9,565 bases of DNA from Candidatus Pacearchaeota archaeon (GCA_023228245.1 JALOBN010000077.1:1-9565); one strand, 5' to 3'; positions 1 through 5,523 are shown, numbered from the stretch's first letter. The notes: generated from the letters alone by a model not told the origin. Translations and numbers: made by a program.

Positions 1-232
1 CCACCCCTGTAATGTTTGGGTAGATCAGGCCGACAAGTTTCATGGGGATTGTCAGCACCCAGATGTCCAGCCTGGCACACCATGTATCCTGAATACAGAG
101 GACCACTGCATTCTCAGAGAGGAGTCTTCGACCACGATTCAGGTTTCCCGGCGAAATCGTGCCAGGCTGGAAAAAGTGGCATCGACCGCGAATTTAGCGG
201 TCGAGAAGCTGCTAGACGATGCTGGATACTAG
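1..232 (+). CDS. 3' end of a cysteine-containing protein, truncated by window edge
   Basis: An open frame beginning at base 2 with no start codon in the window gives the last 76 residues of a protein and stops at TAG (230-232). The visible part begins HPCNVWVDQADKFHG and has four cysteines (visible residues 3, 17, 28, 36), followed by a charged helical tail ending EKLLDDAGY. The spaced Cys/His pattern could bind a metal, but I do not recognise the family. The frame is believable because it has no stop over its whole visible length and shows a protein-like composition, while the other plus frames give unlikely proteins. It converges on the minus-strand gene at 229-618: both stop codons are read from the same palindromic CTAG, so the genes overlap by three bases. 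Function unknown. Confidence 0.6.
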   Translation, partial: HPCNVWVDQADKFHGDCQHPDVQPGTPCILNTEDHCILREESSTTIQVSRRNRARLEKVASTANLAVEKLLDDAGY

Positions 233-618
233 CGGAATTTCGGATTTCTCATCCTTTTCGCGAAGCTGGAAGTGAGATCTCTTCGACCGCCCGCGCTGTC
301 ATCATCGCGAACCGATGGCCCGCCAGCCGTCCACCGTCCTTTGGTTAGATCCACGCTTTTAGCTTCTTGTTCAATCTTGTATTTTTCATTTACGTCTCGC
401 ATAACTTCATATTTCTTTTCAAGTGCCCCTGCCTTCTTATAATCCTTCTCCTTGAAATACGCATCCTTGGATGCCCGATAAGTTGCGCGTTCTGCCGCGA
501 CCGAATCTTCCAGAGACAACTTCCCACTTCGGAGATTGCTCATCAATTGCTCTTCGGGAGATCCGCCTCCACCGTTCGATCCGCCCCCGTTTCCTCTACC
601 TGATCCACCGCAACACAT
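229..618 (-). CDS. Gly-rich, charged helical small protein (129 aa)
   Basis: The start chosen is the ATG at 618, six bases after the radical SAM stop, with GAGG about 11 bases upstream. A longer reading frame back to 702 runs inside the radical SAM gene and is less likely. The product begins MCCGG, then has a glycine/serine-rich linker to about residue 20, and then a strongly charged helical part (about residues 21-95, rich in Lys, Glu, Ala) that looks like a short coiled coil. The C-terminal tail is basic and ends KRMRNPKFR. It is probably co-transcribed with the radical SAM gene. No family is recognised; a structural or partner protein of the upstream enzyme is possible but not shown. The two N-terminal cysteines followed by a flexible linker are unusual. 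Confidence 0.65.
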   Translation of the reverse strand: MCCGGSGRGNGGGSNGGGGSPEEQLMSNLRSGKLSLEDSVAAERATYRASKDAYFKEKDYKKAGALEKKYEVMRDVNEKYKIEQEAKSVDLTKGRWTAGGPSVRDDDSAGGRRDLTSSFAKRMRNPKFR

Positions 619-623
619 AACAA

Positions 624-1742
624 TCACATCCTCGAATAACTTAAATCGTCTGCATGAAAAACAATACCCGGAACGGCCTTGGCAAGCCTGCCTTTCACCC
701 ATTCCATTTCAAATTCTTTCGACCAATGGCAATCTAAACCAGCCATATATTCCTCATATGAAGTATGCGACTTGATGATATGCCCCCGGACATGATACGC
801 CCAAGGAGCGGGCCGAAAGCCCGGAATGCTATCGATGCCACAACATGACCTCCAATTGCGGGCTCCGGTGAAATCGTCGACAGACAGCACTTCCAGCCCA
901 ATCTCGCGACAGATCTCTTCCAGTTTCAGGATCTCTGTTTTTTGATCTGACAGACTGGCAATCCTGAAGTTGTGCCGTTGCTCCCAGGACACGCAGGAAT
1001 TATCAGGCAAGTCATAGCCTAAAGTTTGGCGGAATCGCGCTCTGTCGTTTCCTGCATTGAAAAGCTTTAGGAAATTTGCTTGCACTGTCCTAACCCCGGC
1101 ATCATGAGCGGCATTTAGCAGAACTTCCAGATTGCCACATAGATCGGGGATGTAAGGGACTAGCCGTAGGATGCAAGTAACGCCGGAATCGGAAAGAGTA
1201 GACATTGCGGCGAGCCGCCTCTTCCAAGATGGTGCTTCCGGCTCCAAGATGCCCAGCATGGCCTGATCCTCAGATGATATGCTGCATTGTACCACCAGAG
1301 GCAGGCCGTCGATGGCCGCCAAATAGGGATCTTCTGTGAGCATGCCCGGCCACTTGGTGGTTATGATGGTGGGGTACTCAAAGTCAGCCAAGATGCCCAA
1401 TGTCTTCAAGGTTATGCGATGCTGTCTTTCAAGTGGCTGTAAGGGATCGCTTGAGGGCGACATCTGCACCGGATACCTGTGATCTATAAGCTGCCGCTCC
1501 ATGCCCCGTGATTTGTAAAATATGTGCTCGATGTACTTGATAGGCGAAGGCGCAACTTGTTCAAAATGGCCTTTCGCGCGACTATCCCATCTCGCCGTTT
1601 GTGCGCCCATTGAACAATATAGGCAAGATCCTTGACACCCTCTGTAGCAGTTGATTTTCAAGGGCACCGGACAAAGTAACCTGTCGTCACCATCGGCAAT
1701 GAAAGCGGGGCGATTGTAGGGAAGTATGGAGCAAACCGCCAA
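624..1742 (-). CDS. Radical SAM protein, spore-photolyase-like (SplB/COG1533 type)
   Basis: The 372-residue product has the radical SAM cluster motif CX3CX2C as CQGSCLYC (Cys36, Cys40, Cys43), which would hold a 4Fe-4S cluster for cleavage of S-adenosylmethionine. It is followed by MSPSSDPLQPLE (about residues 94-105) and TIITTKW (about 125-131), the pattern of the SPL/Rv2578c group annotated as DNA repair photolyase. Members form a 5'-deoxyadenosyl radical; spore photolyase itself repairs thymine dimers, but most relatives have no proven substrate. The start is TTG at 1742: no ATG precedes the cluster in this frame and there is no clear Shine-Dalgarno sequence. A TATA box near 1798-1810 lies upstream. 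In a virus it could repair or modify viral DNA or another macromolecule; this is inference. The fold call is secure, the substrate is not. Confidence 0.88.
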   Translation of the reverse strand: MAVCSILPYNRPAFIADGDDRLLCPVPLKINCYRGCQGSCLYCSMGAQTARWDSRAKGHFEQVAPSPIKYIEHIFYKSRGMERQLIDHRYPVQMSPSSDPLQPLERQHRITLKTLGILADFEYPTIITTKWPGMLTEDPYLAAIDGLPLVVQCSISSEDQAMLGILEPEAPSWKRRLAAMSTLSDSGVTCILRLVPYIPDLCGNLEVLLNAAHDAGVRTVQANFLKLFNAGNDRARFRQTLGYDLPDNSCVSWEQRHNFRIASLSDQKTEILKLEEICREIGLEVLSVDDFTGARNWRSCCGIDSIPGFRPAPWAYHVRGHIIKSHTSYEEYMAGLDCHWSKEFEMEWVKGRLAKAVPGIVFHADDLSYSRM

Positions 1743-1752
1743 ATTAATCGCT

Positions 1753-1787
1753 ATACGGTTTTGCGAAGATCTATAGAAAAACCGTAT
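1753..1787. repeat. 10-bp inverted repeat in the leader of the radical SAM gene
   Basis: ATACGGTTTT (1753-1762) and its exact reverse complement AAAACCGTAT (1778-1787) are separated by 15 bases that include the palindrome AGATCT. The element sits between the predicted TATA box (about 1798-1810, minus strand) and the TTG start at 1742, so it covers the likely transcription start and leader. It could be an operator or a leader hairpin controlling the radical SAM gene. The core TATACGGTT recurs in direct orientation at 1924-1932. Confidence 0.6.
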
Positions 1788-1794
1788 CGGTATT

Positions 1795-1817
1795 TGCTAT
1801 TTATATATAACTCTTTT
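1795..1817 (-). promoter_or_regulatory. Archaeal promoter (TATA box and BRE) for the radical SAM gene
   Basis: On the minus strand the sequence reads AAAAGAG followed by TTATATATAAATA, matching a purine-rich BRE and an archaeal TATA box. About 25 bases downstream would put the transcription start near 1778, leaving a leader of roughly 35 bases before the TTG at 1742. The box core is palindromic, so it could also fire to the right, but no plus-strand gene follows there. Confidence 0.5.
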
Positions 1818-1851
1818 ATTTATATCTATATCCAAAGATAATATGAATAAG

Positions 1852-1924
1852 AATTAATCGGTTTCTTATGCCGTTTGGTGGTTAGTCCACCAAGGCATAA
1901 CGAAAAACTGAATACCGATTAATT
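1852..1924. repeat. Nested inverted repeat (cruciform-like), possible origin or regulatory element
   Basis: Three pairs of arms nest around one centre: outer AATTAATCGGT (1852-1862) with ACCGATTAATT (1914-1924), 11/11; middle TTATGCC (1866-1872) with GGCATAA (1894-1900), 7/7; inner TGGTGG (1876-1881) with CCACCA (1887-1892), around the loop TTAGT. The outer right arm touches the stop codon of the 47-aa gene (1923-1925). Motifs of the arms recur nearby (AATACCGAT at 1911-1919, inverted at 1786-1794; TATACGGTT at 1752-1760 and 1924-1932). An AT-rich stretch (about 1795-1855) lies between the repeats. It could be a replication origin, a multi-operator or a transcript-end hairpin. Confidence 0.6.
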
Positions 1925-2066
1925 ATACGGTTGGAAAGATCCGGGCCACTACGGATTCTGCCCATTCCCTGCCCAAATCTTCCGGCGAAAGCTGTGATAT
2001 TCTCCGTTCTTCTGTCGATTTTGGGAAATAATACGCCAACCATGAATCTAACGATCTGAATATCAT
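1923..2066 (-). CDS. Small hypothetical protein (47 aa)
   Basis: A short frame starts with ATG at 2066, one base after the TAA of the upstream gene, and is preceded by GAGGT with a spacing of about four bases, so initiation by coupling is well supported. The product begins MIFRSLDSWLAYYFPKS and ends ARIFPTV; the middle (about residues 18-42) is acidic/basic and helical. No transmembrane segment or metal motif is seen. It is the third gene of the minus-strand operon that starts with the AbrB-type regulator. Its stop lies inside the outer arm of the nested inverted repeat. The family is not recognised, but the site and spacing make it more than a chance frame. Confidence 0.6.
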   Translation of the reverse strand: MIFRSLDSWLAYYFPKSTEERRISQLSPEDLGREWAESVVARIFPTV

Positions 2067-2067
2067 T

Positions 2068-2499
2068 TTACCTCAACCTGATTAGCACTTTCTGACTATG
2101 GCTCTCGCTTGGCACTAATATAAACCGCATATCCTGCCCGATCATGCCCTTCAATTGAAGCATCCTAGACTTGCTCCTTTTAACCATCCTCGCCGCCGTC
2201 GCGAAGTCCACTTGCTTGCGCCCCATGGCAAGCATCTCTTTATGCAAGTCGTCTAAGATCTTAGGGTCTTGGGGTTCGTGGGGATGTTCAAGTTTAGAGA
2301 TCCTTTGCCGGTCTAGGGCCCGGTCCCTTTCGGCCATTTCTCGATAGGCCATAAAATCGTTTTTAAGGCCCTGAAGTTCTTGCCGAAGGGCAACTATGCC
2401 ATCCTGCAAGCGATCTACGAGCCTTGCCCGTTCTGTGAGATCCTGGTACTCTTTGGCATCTACCAGAAAGGTAGAAATAGGATTATCGCATTGTTGCAT
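2068..2499 (-). CDS. Coiled-coil protein with C-terminal winged-helix-like segment
   Basis: I chose the ATG at 2499 (143 residues) because GGTG lies six bases upstream; a GTG at 2508 in the same frame is the alternative. Residues about 16-72 form a long charged helix with heptad character. The C-terminal 50 residues (VDFATAARMVKRSKSRMLQL, then a short strand region) look like a helix-turn-helix with a wing, suggesting DNA binding. This arrangement fits a dimeric regulator or a plasmid/virus partition or replication accessory protein; this is inference from predicted secondary structure, not a recognised family. It lies between the AbrB-type gene (27 bases upstream) and the 47-aa gene (one base downstream), so all three are probably one transcript. 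Confidence 0.72.
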   Translation of the reverse strand: MQQCDNPISTFLVDAKEYQDLTERARLVDRLQDGIVALRQELQGLKNDFMAYREMAERDRALDRQRISKLEHPHEPQDPKILDDLHKEMLAMGRKQVDFATAARMVKRSKSRMLQLKGMIGQDMRFILVPSESHSQKVLIRLR

Positions 2500-2526
2500 A
2501 GGTAACACCGGGAAATGTTACTATGC

Positions 2527-2706
2527 TTAGGCTGGGCAAAGGGGATTTCCCTTTGACTCGCCTATTTGCTTTCCTGCGATCTTCTTCTTGATTACGATCT
2601 CTACCAGATCGCCCTGCTCTATGCCGAAAACATCACGCACATGCTTAGGGATCATGATTCTGCCTATCGCATCTGCCCTTTGAGTTATGGTTACATCTTC
2701 GCTCAT
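2527..2706 (-). CDS. AbrB/SpoVT-type DNA-binding regulator (59 aa)
   Basis: The product has the swapped-hairpin AbrB N-terminal pattern: ITQRADAIGRIMIP (residues 7-20), then KHVRDVFGIEQGDLVEIVI (21-39). In this family two chains interleave to make a DNA-binding beta barrel; members are antitoxins or transition-state and archaeal regulators. The tail (residues 40-59, KKKIAGKQIG onward) is short and has no second domain. ATG at 2706 lacks a Shine-Dalgarno sequence but sits about 26 bases from the centre of a TATA box CTATAAATAG (2728-2737), so the transcript is probably leaderless. A palindrome TAAGCTTA (2711-2718) between TATA box and start is a candidate autoregulatory site. No toxin gene is evident next to it, so an antitoxin role is not supported. 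Confidence 0.87.
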   Translation of the reverse strand: MSEDVTITQRADAIGRIMIPKHVRDVFGIEQGDLVEIVIKKKIAGKQIGESKGNPLCPA

Positions 2707-2823
2707 GCGTTAAGCTTAGAGGTTATGCTATTTATAGGTTATTGCAGCGAATAGGGAATTATCTTAGTAGATAGGAAAAGTACTTATACTAGCGAAGCCC
2801 ACTGGGATATAGAGGCAAGACAC
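2707..2823. promoter_or_regulatory. Divergent promoter region between the AbrB operon and the small-protein operon
   Basis: On the minus strand, CTATAAATAG (2728-2737) drives the AbrB-type gene, probably without leader. On the plus strand, GAAAAG then TACTTATACT (about 2775-2790) resembles BRE plus TATA; transcription would start near 2810, and AGAGG (2811-2815) serves the ATG at 2824. The AbrB-type protein is well placed to repress both directions, in the manner of a viral early switch; that part is inference. Confidence 0.5.
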
Positions 2824-3153
2824 ATGATTGCAGATGAAGTTAAAAAGATGAATAAAATGGTACAAATCATCATGAGACACGGCGACTTCGCATATGGAAA
2901 TGACGCCCCTGAAGAAGTAGCAATCGAGTGGAACGATTGGGATATATCACCCGACGAAGTTGATGCATGGCTATCCTCTCGATGCTTCGACCCAGAAGCC
3001 GCGCACCAGCTTGAAGACTACGACATCACGCCCGCGCAAGCTGGAAAGATCACCGAGCGCGGTTTAGGGAATTACAAGGATACAATTGGATACAAAGTAT
3101 CCAATAATGATCTCACAATTGAGGAAGCAATTGAGGAATCCGAGGTAGCTTAA
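2824..3153 (+). CDS. Hypothetical small acidic protein (109 aa), first gene of plus-strand operon
   Basis: ATG at 2824 is preceded by AGAGG with eight-base spacing. The product is acidic and helical. Its centre (about residues 38-80) reads WDISPDEVDAWLSSRCFDPE and then DITPAQAGKIT, that is, two similar short helical units of the kind 'treat position, P, E/A-rich helix' also seen in viral and actinobacterial small proteins where helices repeat. The end is DTIGYKVSNNDLTIEEAIEE. I do not recognise a named family. A T-rich stretch directly after the stop may end some transcripts, so this gene may be expressed more strongly than those after it. It is likely an early gene because of its position at a divergent promoter. 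Confidence 0.78.
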   Translation: MIADEVKKMNKMVQIIMRHGDFAYGNDAPEEVAIEWNDWDISPDEVDAWLSSRCFDPEAAHQLEDYDITPAQAGKITERGLGNYKDTIGYKVSNNDLTIEEAIEESEVA

Positions 3154-3163
3154 TTTCTTTTTG
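3152..3163 (+). terminator. Possible T-tract terminator
   Basis: AATTTCTTTTTG follows the stop codon of the 109-aa gene. Archaeal RNA polymerase can stop at such T-rich tracts without a hairpin. It may only attenuate, since further genes follow in the same direction. Confidence 0.3.
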
Positions 3164-3184
3164 CTTAAGGAGATGAAGGAAAAC

Positions 3185-3460
3185 ATGCAGAAAATAATAT
3201 TAGTTGGCCCATTATCAGTAAGGCTGAATTGTGGGAGACAGAAGAAAATATCAGATGCCGAACATGTACCAAGAAAGCCATTTCAAGGTTACTGTTATGG
3301 ATCTTGGCTACCACGAATTGAGATCTTACCCGGATTAACTGAATTGGTAGCGGCTATTCGTGGTAAGCCGTTGATCTGGTGGAGACCGGCGAATGGCATC
3401 GATATATCATCCGTGTGGGCTATCTGGCATTTGGCGGTGCATATCAGGAAGGTGGCCTAA
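3185..3460 (+). CDS. Hypothetical protein (91 aa), coding frame uncertain
   Basis: ATG at 3185 follows GAAGGA (3175-3180) at four bases. The frame runs 91 residues to TAA at 3458-3460, two bases before the next start, which favours a coupled gene. The product begins MQKIILVGPLSVRLN and contains GLTELVAAIRGKPLIWW (about residues 53-69); the Trp-rich end is unusual. Doubt remains: a short frame at 3255-3338 ends KVTVMDLGYHELRSYPD, and the frame at 3379 (VETGEWHRYIIRVGYL) runs straight into the next gene; both look equally protein-like. The region could be a gene broken by small indels, or carry sequencing errors. Start at TTG 3161 is possible but has weaker support. No function assigned. Confidence 0.42.
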   Translation: MQKIILVGPLSVRLNCGRQKKISDAEHVPRKPFQGYCYGSWLPRIEILPGLTELVAAIRGKPLIWWRPANGIDISSVWAIWHLAVHIRKVA

Positions 3461-3462
3461 CC

Positions 3463-3687
3463 ATGTCGTCAGAAAAGAAGCTGGACGGTAACAAGCCGTT
3501 CAAAATCAAACATTGTGTGAAATGCAAAGAGGCTTTTTGGTGCGGCCCGGATTATTCAGCGGGTATAATGGGGTCAATACTAGACGATTGCAGGGCGGAT
3601 GAATGCCCGTTCGGTAATCGGTGGGATGATTATACAGATGGCGATGATAAGACGGATTGGGAAGGCGAAGCTGAGGAGTGGGACTAG
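3463..3687 (+). CDS. Small cysteine-rich, probably zinc-binding protein (74 aa)
   Basis: ATG at 3463 has GGTGG about eight bases upstream, in the end of the preceding frame. Five cysteines (18, 21, 27, 43, 48) form CVKCKEAFWC and, later, CRADEC, suitable for one zinc site. The C-terminal third is very acidic (DDYTDGDDKTDWEGEAEEWD). A longer frame from GTG 3379 adds 28 residues but lacks a clear ribosome site. The stop TAG abuts the next ATG (TAGATG), so translation is coupled. Small zinc proteins of this kind are common among early genes of archaeal viruses and plasmids and usually have unknown roles. The family is not recognised. Confidence 0.7.
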   Translation: MSSEKKLDGNKPFKIKHCVKCKEAFWCGPDYSAGIMGSILDDCRADECPFGNRWDDYTDGDDKTDWEGEAEEWD

Positions 3688-3825
3688 ATGGCGGCCCTAC
3701 CACTCCTAGACGAATGCTCCCTATGTGGCTGCAACAGCTCTGCATGTGATCCAAGAGAAGAGCCCGCGCATACAGAGGCGGAGATAGATGAAATCGAAAG
3801 ACAATGGGAAGCTTTGCGGAGATGA
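3688..3825 (+). CDS. Small cysteine-rich protein (45 aa)
   Basis: The ATG directly follows the stop codon of the upstream gene, giving translational coupling, with GAGG inside that gene's last codons. The product starts MAALPLLDECSLCGCNSSAC: Cys10, 13, 15 and 20 could bind one metal ion. The rest (residues 21-45) is an acidic helix ending IERQWEALRR. It is short but framed by similar coupled genes on both sides, which is the best argument for it being real. No family or function is recognised. Confidence 0.6.
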   Translation: MAALPLLDECSLCGCNSSACDPREEPAHTEAEIDEIERQWEALRR

Positions 3826-3831
3826 TCTGAG

Positions 3832-3990
3832 ATGAAGTTATTCACCATCGAAGGCATGACCCTCCGGCCATGCTATGATGACTGCCTGGAGGAGTATCGC
3901 GGCTGTCTGGACGAGTCAGGAGAATTTGAGGCATGCGATAATTGCAGGCTGAAGGCGAAATGTCCGATAAATGGAGACGAGGAAGAATGA
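3832..3990 (+). CDS. Small cysteine-rich protein (52 aa)
   Basis: ATG at 3832 lies six bases after the preceding stop. The product MKLFTIEGMTLRPCYDDCL has cysteines at 14, 18, 25, 35, 38 and 44 (CX3C, then C, then CDNC and a last C), six in 52 residues, consistent with a small metal-binding or disulfide fold. The tail is acidic (GDEEE). Its stop overlaps the next start in ATGA (3987-3990), a strong sign that both genes are translated. Unknown function. Confidence 0.65.
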   Translation: MKLFTIEGMTLRPCYDDCLEEYRGCLDESGEFEACDNCRLKAKCPINGDEEE

Positions 3991-4271
3991 AGCAAATGAG
4001 TTCCGGTTCATGGGCAGCTTATCAAGAATGTGCCGAAAGACCTGATTATGATCCATCTGATGACATCCCAATTCGCAAAACACATTGCAAATGTGGCTCA
4101 TTTCTGCCAATCAAGCCATATTTTGAAGGCGGTCGGATAATGCGATCTTATCCTACTTATGATCCGCAAACGGGGTTGGTTGATGAAAATGAAGTCGAGG
4201 AATACGCAGATCCGTATTGGCGATGCCCAAAATGTGGGCAAACGTATGATGTTGATGAAGTTTGGAAATAA
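3987..4271 (+). CDS. Zinc-ribbon protein (94 aa)
   Basis: I start the gene at ATG 3987, which overlaps the previous stop by four bases and has GAGG four bases upstream; an earlier ATG at 3942 lies inside the preceding gene and is less likely. Cys34 and Cys36 (CKCG) and Cys80 and Cys83 (CPKCG) form two knuckles typical of a zinc ribbon, with a 43-residue insert that includes RSYPTYDPQTGL. Such ribbons bind nucleic acid or protein partners. The tail ends DVDEVWK. The family is not named, but the zinc-ribbon call is reasonable from motif spacing and the glycine after each second cysteine. Confidence 0.75.
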   Translation: MKQMSSGSWAAYQECAERPDYDPSDDIPIRKTHCKCGSFLPIKPYFEGGRIMRSYPTYDPQTGLVDENEVEEYADPYWRCPKCGQTYDVDEVWK

Positions 4272-4424
4272 ACGGCTGCCTACCATTTCCTCTTTTCCGC
4301 CAGCACTTCATTGCAAATCGCGATCAAACAGAGCGGCAGGCTCTGAAGAACTATATAGAAATGGAGAGCTGAAGTTGCATATTGAAGAAGTTGTGAAGGT
4401 CTTGATGGATAATAGGGAGGAAGA
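4272..4424 (+). other. Gap between two plus-strand genes: repeat copy and an uncertain small frame
   Basis: The first half holds a copy of a 37-base repeat (4290-4326) that on the minus strand encodes the C-terminal end of a protein like that at 4595-4705 but without a start. The second half is open in the plus frame that ends REEE with TGA at 4426-4428, overlapping the next ATG. In that frame a TTG at 4375 (GGAG about eight bases upstream) would give a 17-residue peptide; the ATG starts further up lie in the zinc-ribbon gene. I regard this as debris of a duplication rather than an intact gene. Confidence 0.4.
4290..4326. repeat. Direct repeat copy 1 (35 of 37 bases shared with 4602-4638)
   Basis: Matches the segment at 4602-4638 with two mismatches; weaker similarity continues on the side towards 4275. 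Both copies lie just after a plus-strand Cys-rich gene. Copy 1 has lost the upstream part of the minus-strand frame that copy 2 belongs to (AICNEVLAEKRK), so it is likely the remnant. Confidence 0.75.
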
Positions 4425-4586
4425 ATGAAGCGATTCTATATAGACGGCGAAGAATACAATGCATATTATGAAGGCGAAAAGCTCCGAGGATGCAAGGGGG
4501 TGTCGGAGTTCTCGCGATTCTTATACTGCATCGATTGCCCCATGCCATGCACCGCGTTTTTGGCTGCTAAGGAAATAGCGACATAG
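4425..4586 (+). CDS. Small cysteine-containing protein (53 aa)
   Basis: ATG at 4425 has an excellent GGAGG five bases upstream. The product begins MKRFYIDGEEYNAYYEG, an N-terminal two-strand-like segment, then has Cys23, Cys35, Cys38 and Cys42 (CIDCPMPC) and a helical end AFLAAKEIAT. It resembles the other small metal-binding proteins of this operon in size and cysteine spacing, and is the last plus-strand gene before the convergent minus-strand block, which begins eight bases further on. A T-rich stretch (about 4595-4608) after the stop could end transcription. Unknown family. Confidence 0.68.
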   Translation: MKRFYIDGEEYNAYYEGEKLRGCKGVSEFSRFLYCIDCPMPCTAFLAAKEIAT

Positions 4587-4594
4587 GCGGCTTC

Positions 4595-4705
4595 TCATTT
4601 TCTCTTTTCCGCCAGCACCTCATTGCATATCGCGATCATCTGCTCCAAATCCTCGGGCGGCCATTCTCGCATGGCATGCCTGAAATCCATATCACAAAAC
4701 CTCAT
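4595..4705 (-). CDS. Small hypothetical protein (36 aa), last gene of late operon
   Basis: ATG at 4705 lies three bases beyond the protease stop; a GTG at 4711 overlapping that stop (GTGA) would add two residues. GGTGA overlapping the protease end can serve as ribosome site. The product begins MRFCDMDFRHAMREWPPEDL and ends CNEVLAEKRK: a short helical peptide with two cysteines. Its 3' part is duplicated at 4290-4326, which shows the sequence is mobile or recently copied. No function can be assigned. Confidence 0.5.
   Translation of the reverse strand: MRFCDMDFRHAMREWPPEDLEQMIAICNEVLAEKRK
4602..4638. repeat. Direct repeat copy 2 (partner of 4290-4326)
   Basis: Part of the 36-aa minus-strand gene. 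With copy 1 it brackets the plus-strand 53-aa gene, as if that gene had been inserted or duplicated together with a piece of its neighbour. Confidence 0.75.
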
Positions 4706-4707
4706 GC

Positions 4708-5523
4708 TCACCCGTACAGTTTGGTTATCCCGGCCTGGTCCCCGGTGCCAAGCGATCTTGTCACCTTTAGGTAGTATCCGTACATAGCCTGTCCCAAGTC
4801 AGCACTTGCATAGAGATCGCCCAATCCTAACGTGTGCCCCAACTCATGCAAGGCTATGGTCTCTACATCGGCCCCAACGGTACCCTCTGTCCGCCATGCA
4901 TAATTCGTGTTAAACACCAGGTCGGAGTCTACGGTGGTTTTGTAGCCATCCAATAGCGCACTCTTGTACCAGGATCGGGAATATGCGATGCACCGGTTGA
5001 GGAATGGCTTCCAGTTGATGGTGTTGACCTTGTTATAGGAGTCTGTTGCAATGGTCGAGCTTACCGTGATTAAGCCGGTGTCCGCAAATAGGTTCTGGTT
5101 TGAGGCATCATCCCATGTTTGGGTGGCGTTGTATATGGCCGACTGTACCTTTCCGGCGGCAAGTCCCTCTCCCGCCAGGTATGTATCCGTCTTCAGCACG
5201 AATTTAAGCTGAGGATCTCGAGTATTCCAGCGCTTTCCAGACAATAGGTAGGAACCTGAGTCTGTAACTCTCAGCAAGCCATTGTTGGCCGCTACATCAT
5301 AGCTCCTGACCTTGCCTGGCGCATTGATGTAGATTGATACGCCTGCCTTGTCGCTGGCAAGTACCTTGGCCTCATCTCGCGAGAGAATCGTGATGCCTTG
5401 ATATTTCAGGTTGCCTTGCGATATGCTCAGATCGTTTTTGTGTGGCGTATCCGCCGGAATCACGTAGTTGGCGGAGGCAAGTGAGCAAATCAAAAGCAGG
5501 GCTATCGCCCATGCACATTTCAT
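4708..5523 (-). CDS. Secreted metzincin-type zinc metalloprotease (matrixin-like)
   Basis: Start at ATG 5523 gives 271 residues with AAGGTG six bases upstream and an N-terminal signal peptide MKCAWAIALLLICSLASA; a longer frame to 5583 would bury this signal. HELGHTLGLGD (residues 226-236) is the metzincin zinc motif HExxHxxGxxD, in which Asp takes the place of the usual third His, as in snapalysin-like enzymes. A Met-turn candidate follows in QAMYGYY (Met247). The catalytic Glu227 is present. Residues 19-120 form a beta-rich region without recognised motif. The protein should act outside the cell membrane. As the last large gene after a holin-like and an XhlA-like gene, it may cut the S-layer or another envelope protein at virus exit, or act on entry as a virion enzyme; both are inferences. 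Confidence 0.85.
   Translation of the reverse strand: MKCAWAIALLLICSLASANYVIPADTPHKNDLSISQGNLKYQGITILSRDEAKVLASDKAGVSIYINAPGKVRSYDVAANNGLLRVTDSGSYLLSGKRWNTRDPQLKFVLKTDTYLAGEGLAAGKVQSAIYNATQTWDDASNQNLFADTGLITVSSTIATDSYNKVNTINWKPFLNRCIAYSRSWYKSALLDGYKTTVDSDLVFNTNYAWRTEGTVGADVETIALHELGHTLGLGDLYASADLGQAMYGYYLKVTRSLGTGDQAGITKLYG

Noticed and set aside
16..348. A 110-residue plus-strand frame at the left edge
   Set aside because: The neighbouring frame from base 2 gives a far more protein-like product with spaced cysteines, and the second half of this one is antisense to the Gly-rich gene.
1852..1924. tRNA or other structured RNA gene
   Set aside because: The nested arms do not form a cloverleaf and no anticodon or acceptor layout can be built.
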